A stretch of 64,000 bases of DNA from Bdellovibrionales bacterium (GTDB lineage: Bacteria; Bdellovibrionota; Bdellovibrionia; Bdellovibrionales; UBA1609): positions 1-64,000 of the forward strand of contig JADZEO010000082.1 in NCBI GenBank assembly GCA_020850475.1. Direction: 5' to 3'. This document shows positions 38,738 through 45,640 of this stretch, piece after piece. The first letter of the stretch is position 1; the number at the start of each line of letters is the position of its first letter. The notes below the pieces were generated by a model. The model was not told where the DNA came from. It saw only the letters and a list, made by a program, of their open reading frames with translations, and made no database searches. The position numbers were made by a program, and so were the translations under genes.

Positions 38738-40213
38738 ATGACAATCAACCTCAGCGTCATCGATTTTATTTTAATCAGCCCGGCGGTGGCTTTGTTCTTA
38801 GCCAGCCTGCTCCCGCTGAGCCTCAAGGCCTTTCGGCCCAACCGAGAAACGCAGCCGACCACCGTGATCCTGTGGGCACTGGTCGGCCTGGTGGCCTCGG
38901 GAGGAATGGCGATTGCGAACTTTGGTGTCAGCCAAACGGCGTTTGAAAAGGCCCTGGTTTTCGACGGCCTTTCGAGCTGGTCTTCCATTTTAATTGTGGT
39001 GTCGACAGCGTTCGGGCTGTTGTTGGCCAAGGAAAGTCTGGCAACCAACACCAAGCAGTTTAGCGAACTGGTTTTTTTAATACTCAACGCGGCCGCCGGA
39101 ATGATGTTGGTGGCGTGGTCGAATGATTTAATTATGCTTTTTATCGGCATTGAGGTGATGTCTTTGTGTCTCTACCTTGCTGTCGCCCTGAGCTTGGAGC
39201 AGCGACTTGCCAAAGAGGCCGCATTTAAATATTTTGTTTTGGGTAGCTTCGCTTCGGCCATTTTTCTTTATGGAGTGGCCTTTATTTTTGGGACGAGCGG
39301 CAACACATTTTTGCTGGAGTTATCCGAGGTGGGCTCGGAACTGATCAGCACCAATCGACTTTTTTTGTTCGGCGTTGTTATGGTCGTGGTGGGCTTGGCC
39401 TTTAAGGTTTCTATCTTTCCATTTCACGACTGGACGCCCGATGTTTATCAAGGTTCCGCGACACCGGTTACGGCCTTTATGGCGGCGGGAGTGAAGGTTG
39501 CCGTGTTTGTGTCGTTCTTGCGGGTGATGGCGACGCAAATTCTCAACGGCGAACGCGCAGAAGATTTGATTTTTGCCCTTGAGTGGCTCACGGTCCTCAC
39601 CATGTTGGCCGGCAATATTGCCGCCATCCTTCAGAGTAGTGTGAAGCGCATGTTAGCCTATTCGAGCGTTGCCCACTCGGGTTATGTTCTAATGGGCGTG
39701 TTGGCCGCAGGAGTTGGAGAGCAGGGCGAGCTAGGGGCTTCGGGCGTTTTGTACTACGTGCTGGGCTACGCGGTGATGACCCTTGGATCCTTTGGTGTTC
39801 TGAGTATGTTCGAAAAGAACGAAGGCACAGATCTTGAGGTCACGGACCTCAAGGGCTTGGCCAGTCGGTATCCAATTGCGGCCCTCTGTCTTTCACTGTT
39901 GTTGCTGAGTCTAGCGGGCATTCCCCCGACCGTGGGATTTTTCGGAAAGTTCTTTTTGTTTTCGGCCGCTCTTAAGCAGGGATTTTTCTGGGTTGCCGTG
40001 TGGGGCGTGTTGAGCTCGGCTATTAGCGTCTACTACTATCTGCGTCCCATCGTTTACATGTACATGGCCGAGGGCGAACCCTTACAGGCACCCGCGGGTC
40101 GGCAGCTTTCTAAGATTGTGGTTACAGTCTGTGCGATCCTGGTAGTTGTCGTCGGTCTCATTTCGAATCCCGTGTACGATGCCATTCGCAAGAGCGTGGC
40201 GGGCATGTTTTAG
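38738..40213 (+). CDS. nuoN: NADH-quinone oxidoreductase subunit N
   Basis: Antiporter-like subunit of 491 aa. It shows FIGIEVMSLCLYLAVAL, FPFHDWTPDVYQGSATPVTAFM and SLAGIPPTVGFFGKF. The ATG at 38738 follows GGGAG; an in-frame upstream extension inside nuoM is ignored. This is the last gene of the operon. A weak inverted repeat without a T-run follows before the converging patatin gene. Confidence 0.97.
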   Translation: MTINLSVIDFILISPAVALFLASLLPLSLKAFRPNRETQPTTVILWALVGLVASGGMAIANFGVSQTAFEKALVFDGLSSWSSILIVVSTAFGLLLAKESLATNTKQFSELVFLILNAAAGMMLVAWSNDLIMLFIGIEVMSLCLYLAVALSLEQRLAKEAAFKYFVLGSFASAIFLYGVAFIFGTSGNTFLLELSEVGSELISTNRLFLFGVVMVVVGLAFKVSIFPFHDWTPDVYQGSATPVTAFMAAGVKVAVFVSFLRVMATQILNGERAEDLIFALEWLTVLTMLAGNIAAILQSSVKRMLAYSSVAHSGYVLMGVLAAGVGEQGELGASGVLYYVLGYAVMTLGSFGVLSMFEKNEGTDLEVTDLKGLASRYPIAALCLSLLLLSLAGIPPTVGFFGKFFLFSAALKQGFFWVAVWGVLSSAISVYYYLRPIVYMYMAEGEPLQAPAGRQLSKIVVTVCAILVVVVGLISNPVYDAIRKSVAGMF

Positions 40214-40269
40214 AAAAGTGTTTCGCTTAGGTTGGCGTGGGACGCCTGAGCCGAGGCCCGAAAAAAACC

Positions 40270-41487
40270 CTAAATGTTGTACTGGCGCAAGGTCGTCATT
40301 GCGCACTTAAAGCCAGTCTTTACGATCTTCGAGAGAATTGTCGGGTTAAGGCTAAAGTGATCGTAAAAGAACATCTCATAATCTTGCGGACTTGGATGAA
40401 TGTAAATGTACTCGACATGAGGTTTGTAATTGGTGCGTGAGACCAGAATGTCCATCAATTTTTGTCGGTGCTCGTCGGGGATTTCGGCTTCTCGCAAATA
40501 GCCATTAACGGCATTGATCAACCCACGAACAGTTTGCTGGTGTTCAATGTGCTTGGCGATCTTTTGTTGGACCACTTGATAGAGGGCCTGATTGGCAATG
40601 ATTGGAATTCCATATTCATGTAAGGAACCCATCTCTTCATTGTAGTGATAGGGCTGAATCGAATAGGATGCGATAACCAAATCCGAGCCATGGTCGGCAG
40701 CCACATGAGTCGACAACGTGTCGCGAATTTCGCCATCAAAAAAATAGATTTCTTTTCCGGACTGATTGGTAATTGCATAAGGCGAGAAAAACGGAGGGAG
40801 ACTCGCGGATGCGGCGACGGCTTCACTGATCTTGGAGTAGCTCGCGTATTTGATGGACTTGTCTTTTTTAGTTTCCTCAAAGGGCCCGAACACAACCTTG
40901 CGGGAATGGTTCAACTGGGTCGCGACAATAAAGAGCTGAGCCTTGAGGGCTTTAAAGTCATTCGAAATCAGAACATTGTCTCGCAAGTAGCGCTCAATAT
41001 TTTCGGTCGTGAACACCCCATTGACCTTAACTCCGCGCTTAAGCAGCACCTCTAGACCACCTGAAATGACGGGCTTTTTTCGAAACAATTTGGGCAAAAT
41101 GCGAGTGGGATTTCCGGCCCGAATATTGAGCGAAAAAATATCGCGATACGTCAGCGGCTTAAGGTACGAGCCCGTGGCTTTCTTGCGCCAGATCGGCGAA
41201 TCAAGCCCCGCCCCTTGAGTGAAAGCATGGATAATGGCGTCTACATCGTAGCCAGCAGCCAAGAAGGTGCTTATCACCGAGCCGGCACTTGAGCCCACAT
41301 AAGTCTGAAACGTGAGAGGAGCTGGCGGCGCAGGTGTTTCCGCCGGGTCTTCGGCGGATTTAAATCCCCCGGAAAATTGAAAGCCCTTTTCTCGAAGAGC
41401 CAAACACACCCCAATGTGAAAGGCTGCGGCCTTGACGCCACCTCCACTCAACACTAAGGATGGATGTTTTTTTTCGCTTAGGCGCAT
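40270..41487 (-). CDS. Patatin-like phospholipase
   Basis: A 405-aa protein of the patatin/RssA-like lipid acyl hydrolase family. The oxyanion hole is SGGGVKA (14-20) and the nucleophile Ser67 is in GSSAG. The catalytic Asp251 is in FFDGEIRD, with Glu in place of the usual Gly/Ala of the DGG/DGA motif. A Pro/Ala-rich insertion (about residues 40-58) separates the first two motifs. No signal peptide is visible, so it is probably cytoplasmic or peripheral. Possible substrates are phospholipids of the cell itself or of prey; the sequence does not decide. Confidence 0.85.
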   Translation of the reverse strand: MRLSEKKHPSLVLSGGGVKAAAFHIGVCLALREKGFQFSGGFKSAEDPAETPAPPAPLTFQTYVGSSAGSVISTFLAAGYDVDAIIHAFTQGAGLDSPIWRKKATGSYLKPLTYRDIFSLNIRAGNPTRILPKLFRKKPVISGGLEVLLKRGVKVNGVFTTENIERYLRDNVLISNDFKALKAQLFIVATQLNHSRKVVFGPFEETKKDKSIKYASYSKISEAVAASASLPPFFSPYAITNQSGKEIYFFDGEIRDTLSTHVAADHGSDLVIASYSIQPYHYNEEMGSLHEYGIPIIANQALYQVVQQKIAKHIEHQQTVRGLINAVNGYLREAEIPDEHRQKLMDILVSRTNYKPHVEYIYIHPSPQDYEMFFYDHFSLNPTILSKIVKTGFKCAMTTLRQYNI

Positions 41488-41574
41488 AACCTGAATATCC
41501 TAAACAAAATCTTAGTGGAGGGGAACCCCTATTTTTTCTGGTCCCATCTATTTTGCCAGTAATATAAGCGGTTT

Positions 41575-41653
41575 ATCGTGCCTGGAGTGGGCTGGCCCCC
41601 GGGGCTGGTGACTATCCAATCAGACGCGGCTGAATAGTCTAAGGGGGCTTTTT
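41575..41653 (+). ncRNA. Candidate small structured RNA with terminator
   Basis: A GCCCCC (41595-41600) / GGGGGC (41643-41648) closing stem encloses a GACTAT (41610-41615) / ATAGTC (41634-41639) stem and is followed by TTTTT (41649-41653). The sequence GCCCCCGGGGC offers a competing hairpin. With the TATAAG near 41563 an RNA of roughly 80 nt would result. No known RNA family was recognised. The start is uncertain; the end is set by the T-run. Confidence 0.35.
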
Positions 41654-41768
41654 GAGCAGTCGAGATAAGCGCTGACCACCATCCGAAGGTCTAGAATGGG
41701 TAGCCATGAAACCTAGTCAGGCAAAGGCAGACAAAGGCCCAGAGATGAATATTCGCCCGCAATCTTTC

Positions 41769-41806
41769 TTTACAAGAGCCCTTCCTATGGTAGATTTGAC
41801 TAGTCA
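41769..41806 (+). promoter_or_regulatory. Promoter with overlapping palindrome for the HTH gene
   Basis: TTTACA (41769-41774), a 16-bp spacer and TAGATT (41791-41796). The perfect 10-bp palindrome TGACTAGTCA (41797-41806) starts right after the -10, where the transcription start would lie. It is a plausible operator, perhaps for the HTH protein itself. Confidence 0.5.
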
Positions 41807-41820
41807 GACGGGAGGATGGT

Positions 41821-42339
41821 TTGACTAAGGCCAGCTGGATCACACTTAACGACTACTCAATTAAGTACAAAGTCAGTGCTTCGACCCTTAGAAGGCGAAT
41901 CAAGGACAAGACTGCGGAGTTTCGTTTTGATGATGGCAAGTACTGGTTTCGTGACCTTCCCCTCAAGAATCATAGTCCTAGGGAAGCGAACAAGGCTTCT
42001 ATCGCCCCCCCACAAGGCGAAGCCTTGAACGCAGCAAAAGGATCGGCAAAAGACTCTTCCCCCTTGATTCAGGAATTGCCGCTGAATCAAGGGGCAGACG
42101 CACCCTCGCAGGTGTGGTCGACAGCTCAGGCGCTGCTCCAGGAGATCAAAAAGGCCTACATGATCATCCTGCAAGAAAAGGAAGAGCAGATTTTGCAGCT
42201 GAAAGAGGAAGTCATCGATCTAAAAACCTTGGTTAGGGTTCTCGAGCAGAACAACGAGCACCTGCTGGGTGCGACCAACCACGCCTCGGCGGCGGACGAG
42301 AGTCCCACCGGCGACTGGGCCTTTTCACTCGATAAATAA
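41821..42339 (+). CDS. HTH and coiled-coil protein of unknown function
   Basis: A 172-aa protein starting at TTG 41821, five bases after GGGAGG. Residues about 7-45 resemble an excisionase/MerR-type helix-turn-helix with a small wing (ITLNDYSIKYKVSASTLRRR, then FRFDDGKYWFRD). A Ser/Pro/Ala/Gln linker follows (50-100), and residues about 103-150 form a strong coiled coil (IKKAYMIILQEKEEQILQLK). A DNA-binding regulator that oligomerises through the coil is the likely type. It stands alone between two minus-strand genes. Confidence 0.75.
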   Translation: MTKASWITLNDYSIKYKVSASTLRRRIKDKTAEFRFDDGKYWFRDLPLKNHSPREANKASIAPPQGEALNAAKGSAKDSSPLIQELPLNQGADAPSQVWSTAQALLQEIKKAYMIILQEKEEQILQLKEEVIDLKTLVRVLEQNNEHLLGATNHASAADESPTGDWAFSLDK

Positions 42340-42349
42340 GCTCTCCACC

Positions 42350-42378
42350 AAAATGAAAAACGCCCACAGGTGTGGGCG
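42350..42378 (-). terminator. Intrinsic terminator of lon
   Basis: On the minus strand the stem CGCCCACA/TGTGGGCG (42361-42378) is followed by TTTTTCATTTT (42360-42350). It lies about 28 bp beyond the lon stop. The same stem might also slow transcripts from the HTH gene, but there is no T-run on that side. Confidence 0.85.
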
Positions 42379-42406
42379 CAGTCTTAAAGCAATTTGCTTG
42401 AATCCC

Positions 42407-44821
42407 TTAGGCGGCCGAAGGATTGGAGTCCATCTTCCCCTTTTTGTTTGGCTTCACGACGTCTTTGGTCTTTTTGCGGGCTTTCTTGTCAAAAGCGAGG
42501 GCAAAAACCTCGTCCAAGTTTTCAACGAAGATAAAGTTCATCTTCTCTTTGAACTCAGAAGGAATATCCGAAACATCCTTCTTGTTCGCCAAAGGCATGA
42601 TGATCTTGGTGATGCCATGGCTGAGGGCGGCCAGAGCCTTTTCGCGAATACCACCCACGGGCAGCACTCGACCCGACAGCGTAATCTCTCCAGTCATCGC
42701 AATGTCTTTGCGAATCGGGGTGTCGGTCATCAAGCTCGTCAAACAAGTCGCAATCGTCACTCCCGCAGATGGGCCGTCTTTCGGGATGGCACCCGCAGGC
42801 AAGTGCACATGCACCTCGTTGTTTTCGAACCAAGTCTCGTCGATTCCCAGTTCAGCATAGTGCGATTTTGCATAAGACATAGCTGCGGCGGCGGACTCCT
42901 TCATGACATCACCGAGCTGTCCGGTGAGCATCATTGAGCCCTTGCCCTTGAACTTCAAGGCTTCGACGTAGAGAATTTCGCCGCCCGCCTGAGTCCACGC
43001 CAGTCCGGTGCAAATCCCCACTTGGTTCTCCTTGAGTTTTTCGTCACGCAAAAAGCGCGGAGGTCCCAGCAGGTCCGAAACGCGCTCGGCATCGATCACC
43101 ACTTTTTGATTACTGCCAAGGACCACCTGTTTGGCGATCTTTCGGCAGACTGAACCAATTTCTCTCTCGAGATTGCGCAGTCCCGCCTCACGGGTGTAGT
43201 GCGAAATCAGGAACTTAATCCCCTCGTCGAGGAACTCGATGCTATCTTTATTAATTCCATTTTGCTCGATTTGCCGTTCGATCAAGTGTTTGCGTGCGAT
43301 CAACACCTTGTCGTTTTCGGTGTAGCCGGAAATATTAATGATCTCCATCCGATCACGCAATGCCGGAGGAATATTTTCCAGCACGTTGGCGGTCGCAATA
43401 AACAGGACATTGCTCAGATCAAAGTCAACATTGAGGTAATTGTCTCTAAAAGTTGAGTTCTGCTCTGGATCCAACACCTCCAGCATGGCGGCGCTTGGGT
43501 CACCGCGAAAATCGGAGCCCAGCTTATCAACCTCATCGAGAACAATTACCGGGTTATTGGTCTTGACGTGTTTAAGGGCATGAACAATCTTGCCAGGCAT
43601 GGCGCCGACATAGGTTCGTCGGTGACCACGAATTTCGGCCTCGTCCTTTACGCCGCCCAAAGAAAGGCGGAAGTACTCACGGCCCATCGAGCGAGCAATA
43701 CTTTTACCAAGCGAAGTTTTTCCTACGCCAGGAGGTCCCGCAAAACACAAGATCGGACCCTTCAGATCTTTATTCTTGAGTTTGCGAACGGCCAAGAACT
43801 CGAGAATACGATCCTTCACCTTGTGGAGATCGTAATGATCTTCGTCGAGAATTTTTTGGGCTCGCGTAATGTCCAAATTGTCTTCCGTTGAGCGGGCCCA
43901 CGGCATCTCAACCATCCAGTCGAGATAAGTTCTAACCATCGAAGCCTCGCTGGCATCGGGGTGCATACGCTCCAAGCGGTTCAATTGTTTGAGAGCCTCA
44001 GTTTGAACCTCCTGAGTCATACCGCAGTTCATAATACGCTCACGAAGTTCGTCGATCTCTTCCGTTTTGGAATCTGAATCCCCAAGCTCATTCTTTATTG
44101 CACGCATTTGCTCGCGCAAAAAGTACTCGCGTTGGCTCTTGGACATCTCGTCTTTGGCGGTATTGCGGATGCGAGCTTGCATCTGCAGCACTTCCAGTTC
44201 GTTGGCGAGAATCTCGTTAACCAACTTAAGGCGATCCTTGGGCACTTGGGTTTCGAGCACGCGTTGAGCGTCCGCGACCTTGAGGCCAAGATTGGAAGCA
44301 ATCAAGTCGGCCAAACGTCCAGGATCAGTCACATCATCTAATACTAATAGGATATCGGGAGAGAGCATCCGGCCCAGAGCAATGATCTTTTCCAGCTGCT
44401 CCTTGGCATTGCGGATCATGGCTTCAAACTCAATATTGGGACCGGTTGTCGCCGGGTCGTCGATTTTTTCCACCTCGACTTCAAAGCTTGGTTTGGATTT
44501 AACATATTGAGTGATCCGGCCCTTTGAGATCCCCTGAATCAAAATCTTCACGCGTCCGTCAGACAACTTCCGCATACGCATGATCATGGCGATGGTACCA
44601 GTTCGGAAAATCGTGTTCTCCGCAGGGTTCTCCTCGGTGATTTCCTTTTGCGAGGCCAAGAAGATCAATCGATTTTTCGCCAAGGCTTCCTCTACCGCGC
44701 GAATCGACGACTCGCGCCCCACATACAGAGGTAAAATCATGTAGGGGAAGACCACGATGTCCCTCACGGGCAACATGGGTAAGTGTTTGGGGATCTCGAT
44801 TACTTTGTCGTCAAAATTCAT
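42407..44821 (-). CDS. lon: ATP-dependent protease Lon
   Basis: AAA+ serine protease, 804 aa. The N-terminal substrate-binding domain (LPMLPVRDIVVFPYMILPL), Walker A GPPGVGKTS (362-370), Walker B VIVLDEVDKLG, and the Ser685/Lys728 catalytic dyad (KDGPSAG and GIREKAL) are all present. The C-terminus is a Lys-rich tail of about 20 residues. The ATG follows GGAGG by four bases. Lon degrades misfolded and regulatory proteins. Confidence 0.98.
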   Translation of the reverse strand: MNFDDKVIEIPKHLPMLPVRDIVVFPYMILPLYVGRESSIRAVEEALAKNRLIFLASQKEITEENPAENTIFRTGTIAMIMRMRKLSDGRVKILIQGISKGRITQYVKSKPSFEVEVEKIDDPATTGPNIEFEAMIRNAKEQLEKIIALGRMLSPDILLVLDDVTDPGRLADLIASNLGLKVADAQRVLETQVPKDRLKLVNEILANELEVLQMQARIRNTAKDEMSKSQREYFLREQMRAIKNELGDSDSKTEEIDELRERIMNCGMTQEVQTEALKQLNRLERMHPDASEASMVRTYLDWMVEMPWARSTEDNLDITRAQKILDEDHYDLHKVKDRILEFLAVRKLKNKDLKGPILCFAGPPGVGKTSLGKSIARSMGREYFRLSLGGVKDEAEIRGHRRTYVGAMPGKIVHALKHVKTNNPVIVLDEVDKLGSDFRGDPSAAMLEVLDPEQNSTFRDNYLNVDFDLSNVLFIATANVLENIPPALRDRMEIINISGYTENDKVLIARKHLIERQIEQNGINKDSIEFLDEGIKFLISHYTREAGLRNLEREIGSVCRKIAKQVVLGSNQKVVIDAERVSDLLGPPRFLRDEKLKENQVGICTGLAWTQAGGEILYVEALKFKGKGSMMLTGQLGDVMKESAAAAMSYAKSHYAELGIDETWFENNEVHVHLPAGAIPKDGPSAGVTIATCLTSLMTDTPIRKDIAMTGEITLSGRVLPVGGIREKALAALSHGITKIIMPLANKKDVSDIPSEFKEKMNFIFVENLDEVFALAFDKKARKKTKDVVKPNKKGKMDSNPSAA

Positions 44822-45134
44822 AAGGCCTCCGCATTGGCGGGAATCAACATTGCTTACCTACTTATCTTTTCGGTCTGGGCGCCCAGGTCTTTAAGGAAAA
44901 AGAAGAGGGAAGAGGTCCGGAATTTACTGAAACGACCCGGATTTTTGCAAAATTGTGGCGACAAAAAATTGACGAGTCTAGGTCTTAATAGGCTTCGTTA
45001 AGACTGGAGGCGAGGTCGCCCCATAAGAAAAAATTTGTTGTTGCATAAGTCAATCGGTGGACGGGCTCAAAAACAACGAGGGGCCGCTTTGCGGCCCCTC
45101 GCCAAGGAGGTTAACATGAAAAACACACGGTCTC
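44822..45134. other. 313-bp gap upstream of lon
   Basis: This stretch should hold the lon promoter (minus strand) and the end of the DksA-like transcript. Visible elements are a 12-bp perfect palindrome CTGGGCGCCCAG (44875-44886) about 55 bp before lon, a hairpin terminator for the DksA-like gene (45077-45101), and an eight-codon ORF with a strong ribosome site (45116-45142). No confident sigma70 or heat-shock promoter could be read. Confidence 0.5.
45066..45101 (-). terminator. Intrinsic terminator of the DksA-like gene
   Basis: Eleven-base-pair stem CGAGGGGCCGC/GCGGCCCCTCG with a TTT (AAA) loop at 45077-45101; on the minus strand it is followed by TTGTTTTTGAG. It lies 33 bp after the gene's stop codon. 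Confidence 0.85.
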
Positions 45135-45142
45135 TTATCTAA
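45116..45142 (+). other. Eight-codon ORF with strong Shine-Dalgarno
   Basis: AAGGAGGT precedes ATG by five bases, and the frame reads MKNTRSLI then stops. It overlaps the 3' end of the minus-strand DksA-like gene and follows that gene's terminator stem. It has the form of a leader peptide but there is no plus-strand gene downstream, so it may be chance. Confidence 0.2.
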
Positions 45143-45503
45143 CAAATCTCGATTTTAAGGCTTCTCTTAACTCCGCACCCTCAATGCTCAGGCGGGTCCA
45201 GGGGATGGCCAGCAGCCGCTCGGCCTCAATGAATTCCGCCGTTTCCTCACACAGCCCAAAAGTTCCCGATTCGATACGGGCGAGGGCGGATTCAATTTCC
45301 AAAAGCCGCATACGGAGGCGGTTTTGAACCGACAGAAATTGATTTTCAGCGAGAGTTCTCATCGACTGATCAATCTCATCGCCCCGATCATCGCGGCTGG
45401 CGTAGTCCGCACGGTTCTGCGAAAGACGGTTGAGAGTTTCTGCCTTGGCCGCGAGCAGGCGGGATTTACACTCGTCAACGAGAGTCATTGCTAAACGTTC
45501 CAT
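45135..45503 (-). CDS. DksA/TraR-family protein with degenerate zinc finger
   Basis: A 122-aa protein with the N-terminal coiled coil of DksA-like transcription factors (residues about 10-80, with Asp-rich tip DYASRDDRGDEIDQ) and a C-terminal region aligning to the zinc finger (SGTFGLCEETAEFIEAERL, then AIPWTRLSIEGAEL). Only the first of four zinc-binding Cys remains (Cys85); the others are Thr88, Ser106 and Gly109. DksA-type proteins bind the RNA polymerase secondary channel and act with ppGpp. Some known paralogues work without zinc, so function may be kept. The ATG follows GAGGGGG at five bases. Confidence 0.82.
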   Translation of the reverse strand: MERLAMTLVDECKSRLLAAKAETLNRLSQNRADYASRDDRGDEIDQSMRTLAENQFLSVQNRLRMRLLEIESALARIESGTFGLCEETAEFIEAERLLAIPWTRLSIEGAELREALKSRFVR

Positions 45504-45554
45504 TTTTCCCCCTCAAAAAAGGTAGAGTTGAACATCGGTGCCGGCTGGTCCGGA

Positions 45555-45629
45555 CTCGCCTTCCGTTCAGGAAGGTGTTGGTAAGACGTGAAGACGCACT
45601 CAGGCGGTTAGTGCGGGCGAGATTTTTTT
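45555..45629 (+). ncRNA. Candidate structured RNA ending in a T-run
   Basis: In the gap between two minus-strand genes the plus strand shows CTCGCC (45555-45560) pairing with GGCGAG (45616-45621), enclosing hairpins CCTTCC/GGAAGG (45559-45564/45570-45575, sharing two bases with the outer stem) and CGCACT/AGTGCG (45595-45600/45610-45615). It is followed by ATTTTTTT. No plus-strand gene lies upstream to need a terminator. No promoter could be assigned, and no known RNA family was recognised. Confidence 0.3.
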
Positions 45630-45640
45630 ATAGCGAGTGG

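Larger units (their letters stand above)
41488..41820. other. Structured 333-bp intergenic region without a protein gene
   Basis: This gap separates the divergent patatin and HTH genes. It holds a -10-like TATAAG near 41563, a folded element ending in GGGGGCTTTTT (41595-41653), a less structured part (41660-41765) with small inverted repeats, and the promoter and palindrome of the HTH gene (41769-41806). No convincing ORF was found in it on either strand. Confidence 0.6.

Noticed and set aside
40229-40251. Inverted repeat after nuoN considered as terminator
   Set aside because: The stem is only five base pairs in its perfect part and has no following T-run on either strand.
41660-41765. Segment considered as SRP RNA, 6S RNA, tmRNA or RNase P RNA
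   Set aside because: None of the conserved core sequences of these RNAs could be matched.
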